The notes beneath the pieces are model-generated. The model saw only the letters and a list, made by a program, of their open reading frames with translations, was not told the origin of the DNA and searched no databases. 64,000 nucleotides of DNA from Gracilariopsis chorda (lineage: Eukaryota; Rhodophyta; Florideophyceae; Gracilariales; Gracilariaceae): positions 62,001-126,000 of the forward strand of contig NBIV01000099.1 in the NCBI GenBank assembly GCA_003194525.1, in the 5' to 3' direction. The position numbers were made by a program, and so were the translations under genes. Positions within the stretch are counted from its first letter, which is position 1; each line of letters opens with the position of its first letter. Of this stretch, positions 31,901 through 39,759 are shown one piece after another.

Positions 31901-32349
31901 TCAGCGTATTCCATTACAGCTTTCTTCAAAAGACCAAACTTAGCCTTAGCGTTGAATCCTGCCTTTAAGAAGAGGTTGTCCATATAGGTCAAGGAACCAA
32001 CCAAGTCTGCATAATCCAATTTAGCAGAAATTGCAAGGCGTATATCTTCCTCAGGCTCCTCGGCTTTTCCAAAACGATCGATGAAAGCTTGCTTAACGGA
32101 GCGGTAGTCCTTTGCTTCTTCCGAAAGTGAACCATTAACAGCATAAGAATCATAGTAGAACTCAAAGGCTTTGTTCTCAAGGAAGCCAAGCAACTCAAGT
32201 GCCATGTCCTCGTCAGTCTTTCCTCTCATTGCAACATTCTCAAAGTAAAAGAAGAACTTTACGACGTCAATAGAAGAACCGTCATAAGAAGTAAATGCAG
32301 CGTTAGAGTCAGAAGAGCTCCCTCCTCGAGAGTACCATGTGGGCGCCAT
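28930..32349 (-). CDS. gypsy-3 Gag-PR-RT-RNaseH polyprotein, no integrase
   Basis: A single uninterrupted frame of 1139 residues. Gag occupies about 1-440, with two zinc knuckles, CSYCKKPGHYASQC (240-253) and CPRCGKIGHSEITC (263-276). The aspartic protease site is LLDSGAVPNL (Asp461). RT spans about 680-860, with LDLFSGYW (Asp773) and VYIDDVVIF (Asp835, Asp836). RNase H spans about 975-1090, with VETDASS (Asp982), CEREALAV (Glu1022 region) and VITDH (Asp1050), and ends ADYLSRI. The frame then stops 30-odd residues later, in the linker that normally leads to integrase; no HHCC zinc finger or DDE core follows. The ATG (32347-32349) lies inside the last 12 bp of the 5' LTR, so residues 5-10 are encoded by the primer binding site. 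All PR, RT and RNase H catalytic residues are intact. Confidence 0.9.
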   Translation of the reverse strand: MAPTWYSRGGSSSDSNAAFTSYDGSSIDVVKFFFYFENVAMRGKTDEDMALELLGFLENKAFEFYYDSYAVNGSLSEEAKDYRSVKQAFIDRFGKAEEPEEDIRLAISAKLDYADLVGSLTYMDNLFLKAGFNAKAKFGLLKKAVMEYADLAQFVVFRGADDYDELKVQVKAFDAARKAMGNYVSLSTPPKRIVQNHRSSEETISHALESKVDKLSEQFAQLSLMVKKTQTERRDYEKVCSYCKKPGHYASQCDSNPHRDTRCPRCGKIGHSEITCWRRIRPEETRKVWDANEESKESASNLQKGSDPVSIVTENAGNADVVATTKRSADGEALPKQRRSDGGAPIPLLLNPTRYEERVRRPKVHEQKVKKPKQRKSKKQSLQDHASKYNVLTELANASSGLTFGKLIRGDADDAKKEIRKLIGRKSNVRRPFVGPVGKQPRRLKAVPVMIYGTETEALLDSGAVPNLISTKLCDRLALEPKHTTKKITVANGQSAVCRGILYDIPISFRGVSVPLDFLLIDGPPFDIIVGCPTLESLQACLDLGNQHVKMNIDGKRVTLGFDYARVEISDEEGFQTDSDDFTSDSDAAIDSDTASENDEQLVVALTEKNHGETPEMIPQLDITTDEQHEKLLFSKLSHISEDERDDLVSCLKDSNVIAWSLKDLRPADVPVSHSFELTVDKPIYFRARRMSPKHNEFVRKDIDLLLEAGIITPSASAWSFPMVIASKKDGSARFFVDYRELNRVMKADRWPLPRMEEIFDELGGCCVFTTLDLFSGYWQVKMSEDCKEMTTFVCRYGTFMFEVMPFGLMNAPSTFQRMMDHVLRGLPFVRVYIDDVVIFSRSLREHVIHLKAVIGRIAKHGLKLKLSKCFFALSEVSLLGHVINGDGVHVDQEKIAKIQDAPNPATTTELRSFLGLAGYYRMFIRNFAETSAVLHSATSGNKKLRWTGEMLEAFHGLKKKMTEPPVLSFPNFEQPFIVETDASSVSLGAVLSQKKEDGKIHPLQFASRTMTAAEKNYSACEREALAVIFALKKFRLYLLSSVPFKVITDHMALRYAFQKRDIHGRLARWLDFLAEYDFEIVYCAGKENGAADYLSRIVHGDEVEPLEDEGDLACMAVEPDDFSGLEPYYANIARPMEG
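32320..32337 (-). other. Primer binding site of gypsy-3
   Basis: On the minus strand TGGTACTCTCGAGGAGGG follows the LTR end directly. The related copy has TGGTACTCTCGAGAAGGG at 42960. It is part of the Gag reading frame. It requires a tRNA ending in GTACCA. Confidence 0.7.
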
Positions 32350-33401
32350 CACGAGACGGTGACGCAGGGGGCCAAAACGTTGTAATAATAAAAGACAAAA
32401 GGGTGCTCTTCGTAGCTAAAAGCCCCAAAACAAGTTGAAAACAGTGGGATCAAAAGAACTAAACCCACTCGATGAAATAAAACAACACTAGGGAGAGCAA
32501 GAGGCTCAATCCCCAAATAAAACTTCTTAACTTCTTCGTTGAAACGGCGCGCAACCCAAGAATTATGTCAAGGATCACTAAGGGTCAGACCCTTGGCTTC
32601 CGGTCAGACACTCCGGATGTGAAGTGGATTCTGCAGCCTACCTACCTCTGCACTAACCAGAAGCAGGCGCATACAATCCTTACAGGGCTTCTCGAGGAGA
32701 GTTACTAACAGCGGGATATGCTTTCACTCTATACCCAAGCTGGCCCTTTGCAGGAAAGGTTGCACGGCACGTTGCCTGCGGATAGCTTCCCGTCAAGTAC
32801 TTCCGTCCGGAAATCACCAGGTCTTTCGACCGACACCGTTATCCGAGCAAAGCTCCGGTGGGGCTCACAGACGACAAAAACACCTTTTGGTACACACTAC
32901 CCGTCTCCCGTCCACGCCTAAGGCGCTTCAACCGGTCTTAGCGACGGTACTTCACCACCCTATTGGACAACTAGCGGCATACGCCTCACTAGAAGCCCTT
33001 TATCCAGTGGCGAACGCCTCACTGGTTGTTGATGATAGTGGAAGTGGCTGAAGGTTGATAGGGGGTGAGGCTTAGATGTTGGTCGATTGTTTAGGTGAGT
33101 TCAGACCGAAGTCCGAAGCTCAGAACCTCTTTTTATAGTGTTTAGAGGCACTACAAACGAGCTAAATACGCATTTCTACTTGCTAGTTACTCATGTGTGC
33201 GTCTAGGTTACTCCATTGGCTTCTAGAGACCTCTGGAGCTGCACAGTAACCAATAATAAAGCGACAATTTGCGCCAGCATCACTAAAATACTGTAGTCTT
33301 TGCTGGGCCAACAAAGCGTGCAATGTGCTAGACACTACTGGAACATTCTACACGTGTGTTCCAGCAATGTCTGGCACATTCCGCAACATTAGCGACCGAC
33401 A
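32338..33401 (-). repeat. 5' LTR of gypsy-3
   Basis: Nearly identical to 27823-28885; differences seen include CTCGAGG for CCCGAGG, one extra T in a CCTTTTGG run and GCTAG for GTTAG. On the minus strand it carries the TATAAAAA promoter box and ends ATGGCGCCCACA, which contains the Gag-Pol start codon. Confidence 0.9.
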
Positions 33402-35940
33402 CTAACGATATACTAACTAGTCTGGGGGCCTGTTAGGCCAACTAAAGGATAAATGTAATAAATATAGACCTCATGGACAAGCCGACTACTGGATTGGGGC
33501 AGAAGGGGTGTGCGTAATCTCGTCATCGTCTTGACTACTTGTCACAGCGGCACCACCACTAGGGCCCTTTCCATTGGAACTTTTCAGGTGATGCCGCTTG
33601 TGAGGCAGGCTCGGCCCCAGACCGCTGGATAAAGAACCTTCGTACTCCACATGGTCATTCATGGTGAGACCATACCATACATCGACGCCATCCAAGACCT
33701 CCTGGGACAACAACTGCGCGTTTTCCTGAAAGATCCCCGCACGCGAATTCTGAAGGGCCTCGTTGTGTTCCAAGAGGACTGCGTAACATGACGCCCGACG
33801 GGCCAAGGAGCGAGCGTGCTTCAATAAGTCCGAAAGGCCACTGGAAACATTAAGACACACCGGAGCAGCATGCTGACGGAGATATTCGGCTGCATCGGTC
33901 ATGGCCACTAGTATAGCAATGATGGCGAGCAGCGGCACAATCGCCACATTGACCTTCTGGTTCACCTGGACGTACGGGTTGGCCACTGGAGCGTCAGTAG
34001 CATTAGGCGCAGACCCACTCCCACCCGGTGGAAAGGTAACCATGAGAGCAGAAGGACCAGAAGGAGTGACTGTCGCCATGGGAGCGAGGGGAAGAACGGA
34101 CGTTGATGCAAGTTCTGGGCTAAAAACGCGTCAGCGTCATCCTCGTCGGTCACGGGAGTCGGCCCAGCGGGAATAACTGGCTGTTTCTCTTCTTCTACCA
34201 CTCCAAACATCTCAGTGTTCTCAACGAAGTTCGTAGATGTGAAGCTCTCTGCCCTTGGCCAGTATTCTGAACAGTACCGCGTGGGACAGCTGTCAGCATA
34301 TCCCTTAAAGACTTCGCCAGATAGGCCTTTCTGTCATTATGTTCTTGAGGATGGCACGGGAAATTCCTGAAGGAGTCGGTCTCATAATTGTACCACAAGT
34401 ACCCAGGGATCTGACCTCAATCGACCTGAAAGACGTGTTCTAGAAGGGCTTCCGTGTCCACCCCGGTGTACCCCGTCCCTCGGACTAAGTATGGGACCTC
34501 AAGGTAGTTCCGGAAGTACCGGGAAGTACCGATTGAGCGACACGGTAGGTGGGCACAAACGACCCTTCGGACAACGCATACCAATTCCTTGTGAACAAAT
34601 GCGTTAATCGATAGTGCGAACATTCCCATGCAATCCATACCTTGTATTGTGGGGAAAAGCCATAAGGTCAAAGACGGCACGCTCGGCGAGCGCCACTTGC
34701 CAGACTCGGTGAACACGGATATTCCTAGAGGTCATCAAAAACTGATGCGCATGATACGGAAAGATGGAGGTATTCGGGTCCATGAGGAGGGTGCTCACCC
34801 ACCACAAACCGACGACGTGACTGTTCGCAGGGAAATACGGTAGGGTCAAATACAATCCTGGACGGCTCCTTGCGGGCATATCGCAGAAATCGATGTTTTG
34901 TTACCAGAAAAAGTACCCGAGGGACCTGTGTATTTGTTAATTGGGGTCTACCACATCGCTCCAGAAGTCCCTGCTGGCCACCCAGTAGATGCAGTCGTAC
35001 GGAGGCTGATGAAATATCAGACACAAGGGATTATGGCCCGCTGTAGAAAAACGCACGTCCACATCGGCTGTGAGCTTCCGGTCGAGCTCTTCCAAAAGGA
35101 AATTCAACCTCCATCGGTAGTCGACCTCTTCAGTACAACGGAAGAACGGAATGTCCACCAGAACAGTTTCCCAAGTGCGCTTTCCAGTACGGACGTCCAT
35201 TGGTTGAAGTATCCAGCGGCTCCTCCATGACAGGGGCTAGTCATTTTTGGTCTGACGGGGAAAGTCTGGAATGGCCTCGAAGCGGCGCACATCGAAGTAG
35301 CGCTCAAACATTGTGGCCACGTTCTACACCACGGACCAAGGGTGAACAACTTCGCGATTCGTTCGCAGGCTCCCAGCGGCGTGGTCAGAGCACGTACTCA
35401 GAGTCCAATAGTGAGATGTTGCACAAGCGCATGACGTAGCCATTTGGTCAATAAACGGCGAAGGACCCGATGAGGTGACTGCCAATGCCTCTAGATCAGG
35501 AGTGTCTATTTGCATCGGCAAACCGGAACGCCTTTTATACCGTGACACCGAAAGTAAACCTAACCAATGAACAATCTGATGATGAGCGCAGGGTGTTGAC
35601 CCCGATGGATGGGTTCTCCCAACGAGCAACATGAAATGCCAAAGGAGTACAGGCAATAACCAAGCCCGGATGGCAACCACAGGAGACTGTACCTTCCGGG
35701 GATGCCAAGCGTCGATCGGTGGAAGGAATAAAGGACGACGGGGACGACCGCGCAATGAACATGTGCGCTGGCCCTTACTCAGATCATCTCCTCTTCCCCC
35801 ACTTGTCCTCTCTTCTGCATTCCACTCTCCGTTCTGATATACTGAAGACAATGGATTTTGCGTGAGGGATGGATTACGCATGGCCAGCTGTACGTTGCGT
35901 TTTCTCGGACGACCAACCTTCCAACATCTTGGCATGTCTC
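33402..35940 (-). pseudogene. Decayed unknown minus-strand gene(s)
   Basis: Several minus-strand frames (35324-35935, 35104-35349, 34937-35200, 34604-34879, 34417-34716, 34195-34398, 33486-34079) read almost continuously with only a few stops and frameshifts, which suggests one decayed coding region. The rightmost frame begins MPRCWKVGRPRKRN and later has RGRPRRP, both AT-hook-like. A middle stretch includes MFERYFDVRRFEAIPDFPRQ. The part at 34417-34716 includes VRGTGYTGVDTEALLEHVF. No enzyme motif or TE hallmark was recognised, and no function is proposed. It could be a captured host gene or an unrecognised transposon ORF. Confidence 0.4.
33486..34079 (-). CDS. ORF with one predicted membrane segment, unknown
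   Basis: An unbroken 197-codon frame at the 3' end of the decayed region above. A Pro/Gly/Thr-rich N-terminus of about 40 residues is followed by a hydrophobic stretch, NVAIVPLLAIIAILVAM (about 43-59), and then by a helical segment with heptad-like character, and a Ser/Gly/Lys-rich tail. This is the layout of a single-pass membrane protein. It is not recognised. It may be the C-terminal part of the decayed gene rather than a separate one, and its ATG is then simply an internal methionine. Confidence 0.35.
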   Translation of the reverse strand: MATVTPSGPSALMVTFPPGGSGSAPNATDAPVANPYVQVNQKVNVAIVPLLAIIAILVAMTDAAEYLRQHAAPVCLNVSSGLSDLLKHARSLARRASCYAVLLEHNEALQNSRAGIFQENAQLLSQEVLDGVDVWYGLTMNDHVEYEGSLSSGLGPSLPHKRHHLKSSNGKGPSGGAAVTSSQDDDEITHTPSAPIQ

Positions 35941-36669
35941 CCTGCCAGTAGCACGTCTACCAATCATTTAGTGCACCCCGAATTTCTTTCATAGAGGAAT
36001 TTGATAGGTTTAAGTAAACGACTTTTCTTTTTAGTATTTTTCTTTCCTTCTTCCTTCCCAATCCCAAAAAATACTTGCTTTCTGTCAGCCATCCCCCACT
36101 TCTGTGAATCTAAGTGGAAAATATGGGGAGGGGGTGGAGTCCATATGAGATTCGATCTCATTTGAAGGACCAACACCCTCTTTCCGCTTCCTCCCCCGGC
36201 ACCCTCCGCTGCGCTGCGCCCGAGTCCCAGCACCAGGCTCGCCATCAATGGCGGCAGTCTCCGCCCACAGCGCCCTCTGCCGCACTGCACCCTTGCTCCT
36301 ACGCTGCACGCGACGTCTCACTCGAAGAACGCCCACAAACCACCATGAAGGTACTATCGCTATCTTTCCAAACAGATACCGTGACGCGCTGCAAACCGCG
36401 CTAGACACCCACGCCGACTCGCAAAGCACACCTTCGACTACCTGCTCGCCACGGATGGCGTCCCTATCGACCCCACCCCCCCGCTACCTGCAGTAGGCGC
36501 ATGAAGAGGCCCTAGACTGTCGCTTGCAGCAAGAAGAAAATGCGTTCTACACCCCCTTCCGGCACAATCCCGCTTCCGCGCCAATCGCCCCAAGACTAGT
36601 AGTATCCTCAACGCGCCTGTCACCGAGAAACAAATGTAAAGAAAGCTTGTTAAGCATATGCAGTATTAT
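35941..36669. other. Unassigned, includes a GC-rich codon-like segment
   Basis: At about 36200-36620 the base composition changes to C-rich, and plus-strand frames read DALQTALDTHADSQ, FDYLLATDGVPIDPTPPLP and, in the neighbouring frame, EEALDCRLQQEENAFYTPF. This could be a frameshifted coding fragment. No family was recognised. A pyrimidine-rich run with TTTTTCTTTCC occurs near 36030. Confidence 0.25.
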
Positions 36670-37092
36670 TTACTTATTGAGGGGCTTGTCTACAATAGGA
36701 AGAAGAAAATGGATGGGAGTGAGGTTTTGCAGACGATGGCAGTATGATGCAAAAACTGCCCCATGCATCAGCCCATGCACATAAACGTTTGGTGTTTGAG
36801 ATATGAGATCATTCAAGATTGTAACATCGTCTTCCATCTTCAACTGATTCTCTGGAACACGGCGTAAACTATCCTCTACTTCGAGCAGTAGAGAAGAAGA
36901 AACTCCAAAGCCCTCAACACTATTCGGTACTGTTTCCGTTCCCAGTTGTGCGTTCCACGGAGATGAACGTGACGGCGCATCATCATCTTCTGCTTTTATC
37001 TCTCCTATTTCACAGTACTGAACCGAATGGCTCGACAAGCTGGAATCTTCTGAGAGCTTTCGAATAGTTGAGGTTGTGTCTTGCCTGGACAT
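36670..37092 (-). CDS. Hypothetical 140-residue protein
   Basis: A minus-strand frame starting ATGTCCAGGC at 37092 (an earlier in-frame codon at 37191 is possible). The product begins MSRQDTTSTIRKLSEDSSL, is rich in Ser, Asp and Glu, and has no hydrophobic segment, zinc finger or known catalytic motif. The upstream side (37300-37450) is pyrimidine-rich. It is in a stretch with no recognised element and might be a small host gene, an exon or a chance frame. Confidence 0.3.
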   Translation of the reverse strand: MSRQDTTSTIRKLSEDSSLSSHSVQYCEIGEIKAEDDDAPSRSSPWNAQLGTETVPNSVEGFGVSSSLLLEVEDSLRRVPENQLKMEDDVTILNDLISQTPNVYVHGLMHGAVFASYCHRLQNLTPIHFLLPIVDKPLNK

Positions 37093-37192
37093 GGTGAGGT
37101 GGCTGGAAGAATGTTGCTGGAATTGTTTGGGGCCCTCATCAGATATTATATAGATATAGAATACCCTAAGAGGCACAATACATGTTGCCAAG

Positions 37193-38645
37193 TTGGTCCG
37201 TCATGGCAAGGATAGGGCAAGTGACAGGTTATTATGAGTTGTTGCTTAGGCCTATTATAAATAGCTAGAGATTATGCGCCTAGCCTAATTTTCTATAAAA
37301 GCCTGAGGTCGACGGCCTCCAAGCCACCTCGGGCCAGACCACTTCTCCTTCCTTTTGGGACCCCACTTTCTCTTACAGATGTCTGCTCCTCCTTGCCTCC
37401 AACACTACCCTACCCCACGTTCCTTCCATAACCGTGCAGCTTGGTCTCCTGCACATCGTGATTGACTCCGCTCCTTCAATGTGCTACGAGATTAGCAGGC
37501 GTATTATTTTGCTTTAAGCCACGCACTAGACCTAAGTTTTCGGTCTTGCGTGTTCAGTGAAGACGTTCGTAACCATATTTTCCTACACCTAAGGTTTTGG
37601 TCGCGCATCTGTTGTTCCAATTGTTCTTCTCTACCGCTGCTAGTGGGCTGCTGTCCTTTGCACGCTTTTATCACCATCTATTTCTGCCTTGCGTTAGTCG
37701 AGGCAGTGCATTTCTTGTGCCTACCAGCGCACTACTCACCTTGCTATTAATCCTTTTCGGTCTACTATCTATTAGCATTGCACGACAGTGCTGGTACTCT
37801 CCAGTTACGAATATGTATGCAAGCTACTCTGCGGCAAAGAAAGGCACAAAAAGGGCTGTTGTCATCCCGTGTTGTGAAATCGGGCAACATGACACTCACA
37901 CATTCTAGAAAGCCATGACCCAAAAAATGTTACCCAAATACTCCTTTCACCCAAAGGCTTCTTCCACTCCTTAACTCGTGCGAAGCACGCAATGGAGCCA
38001 CTTTTCTTCCTCTCTGATATACTAAAGACAATGCTTGTGTGTCTCTGTGTCTATGTTTCACAAAACGGCCAGTCATTGGCTGGAAAATTGGCAAGCAGGC
38101 CGCCATGTGGACACGTGTAGCTTTATGCGCTCGACGAGGCATATTGCATTGCATTATGCCACCCGTTTCCACCTGGCTCCCTGTGCACGCTACAGTAGCC
38201 TAGCCTTTTACCCACAGTAGCCTATCCATTATACTACAGTAACTGAGCCGTTGCAGAGCAGTGCAAACGTCCGTTTTAATTAGCATTTCTGAATGGTGAT
38301 CTGCAACAATGGCATTGCATGCTATACTAAACCATGGTCGTGCACACCAATGAAATTGTACGGTACACTAAAGCGTGCCAAGCCATTGGCATGCTCCGCG
38401 CTCCCCTTTTCCTTTGCTGTGATTACCGTACGAACTTGAAATCGCGCCACATGAGTATACATGCATTTACCTGCCAGCACTTCTATACCCTTTTGCACCA
38501 TAAGAGCAGCGAGACGTGTTGCACTTATAAGACGCTCCATACAACAATGCTCTACGCCAAGATGATATGCGCTACAATGCTGCATGCAACAAGGCTACTT
38601 GCCAAAGGCTACACGGCTCGCGTAAAACGCTGAGGCAATAGAGTC
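37193..38645. other. Unassigned intergenic sequence
   Basis: No supported gene. Short frames on both strands have no motif. The stretch 38190-38260 repeats CTACAGTAGCCTA-type words (three copies), and 38290-38620 is rich in ATGC/GCAT words. No boundary repeats were found. Confidence 0.35.
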
Positions 38646-38878
38646 GCCTGGATGCGGGCAAGAAATGCCTGCGTGCAGAGCCTGGTATTGCCATAAAAGC
38701 CTATACGGAATACCCCCAGAGATAGACGCCGAGGCACTAGAGTGCTCTGTACACGGGCGTCAAAAGCCCGCGTGCAGAGCCGGCCATTTCAATAAAACCA
38801 GCTACGGAACGCATGCAGAGGCAAACGCCGAGGCACTAGAGTACTCTGCATGCGGGCGTTTCACGCCCGCATGCAGAG
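38646..38878 (+). repeat. Three tandem ~99-bp units, each with a hairpin and AATAAA-like word
   Basis: Hairpins start at about 38646, 38745 and 38844, a period of about 99. The third is perfect: CTCTGCATGCGGGCGT (38844-38859), a TTC loop, and its exact reverse complement (38863-38878). The first and second are imperfect versions ending GCGTGCAGAG. The first two hairpins are followed by CCATAAAAGCC or CAATAAAACCAGC and then by the shared CGCCGAGGCACTAGAGT, which leads into the next hairpin. Confidence 0.85.
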
Positions 38879-38879
38879 A

Positions 38880-39631
38880 CCTCATTGCCACTGTCTTTGA
38901 TCATTCCTTGCGAAACAGAGCTTCAAAAGGACGTTATATGCACACACGCGTTCTGTTTACTTGTTTGTCGAATTAGAGCTTTGATTGACCTTTTTGTACG
39001 ACTGATGCCATAGTCAACGGATAAATCCTAACGCTTGCATGCGAAGCACCCACAGGAGACTCTATTCCTGCACTAAAGAGGCACATTCCGCCAGCTTTGC
39101 GGCATTTATATCGCCGTTCAATGGGACTTCGCGCTGCACGTCTCGAGATGTGCTCACACTGCCCAATTCCTATGGAACACAATGGACATTGGCGCGCTCG
39201 TAGAACTCTCGCTCGCTCGTTACCTGAGGGTCTTGCTCTGAGGTATTTTGGGACACTGGTCGACTCACGTGATGCGGACCCGTGGGACAGAAAAAAGACG
39301 CCCTTTGTTTTGGTACGGAGGCAGACGAAGGCGACCAGGGAGGCCAATATTGGAAGACTTTTTCGACCAATTAGCACTGGGTCGCAACGCAAAGATCTTA
39401 TGGAAGCGATCAGAAAATGGAGACGCTGCGCTAACTTCTTGGACCTGAGTTATCGCTATATACCACAGACCGCAAGGCTCCGCCAAGACGGTGGAGCCTA
39501 AAAAGGGGGCATTATAGGAAAGTGTGTCCTCAGAATTGCAAGATTTGCAGATCTGCTGGGGATCGCCAGGTGTACATACTTGGCCATGGGACTAATAATT
39601 ACTCATTTATTGAGTTAGTTAGCCATTAGGA
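38880..39631 (+). other. Unassigned, small plus-strand ORF
   Basis: A 127-codon frame from ATG 39121 to 39501 is Arg-rich (LRAARLEMCSHCPIPMEHNG) with a CX2C pair only, and is not recognised. It ends just left of the proposed Helitron-1 terminus. It may be chance. Confidence 0.25.
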
Positions 39632-39668
39632 TTAGTTACAAGGAAAAGCAGCCTTCGGCCGAGGCTGC
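39632..39668 (-). terminator. Helitron-1 candidate 3' terminus with hairpin
   Basis: On the minus strand the stem GCAGCCT/AGGCTGC is followed by TTTTCCTTGTAA and CTAA, then a T outside. Helitron 3' ends typically have a short GC-rich hairpin about 10-12 bases before CTRR and insert between A and T. The outside base fits; the A at the other end was not located. Confidence 0.55.
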
Positions 39669-39759
39669 ACTTGGCACCGCGTCCAAAAGCTTGCATAGGA
39701 TATCCGCACAAAATTTTGGTTTACGCGTAAACTAAACTATGTCAAATTAATAACGCCCC

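Larger units (their letters stand above)
27823..33401 (-). mobile_element. gypsy-3, young integrase-less Ty3/gypsy-type retrotransposon
   Basis: A 5579-bp element with two LTRs of 1063 and 1064 bp that differ at only about five positions, flanked by CTAAC on both sides (27818-27822 and 33402-33406). The primer binding site directly abuts the 5' LTR at 32337 and a purine-rich tract lies at 28886-28900. One long minus-strand frame (28930-32349) encodes Gag, protease, RT and RNase H and stops just before the polypurine tract. No integrase sequence is present anywhere between the LTRs. LTR identity implies recent insertion. Confidence 0.9.

Noticed and set aside
38646-38878. CRISPR-like array
   Set aside because: Three hairpin-bearing tandem units of about 99 bp are not direct repeats with unique spacers, and the surrounding genome is eukaryotic.
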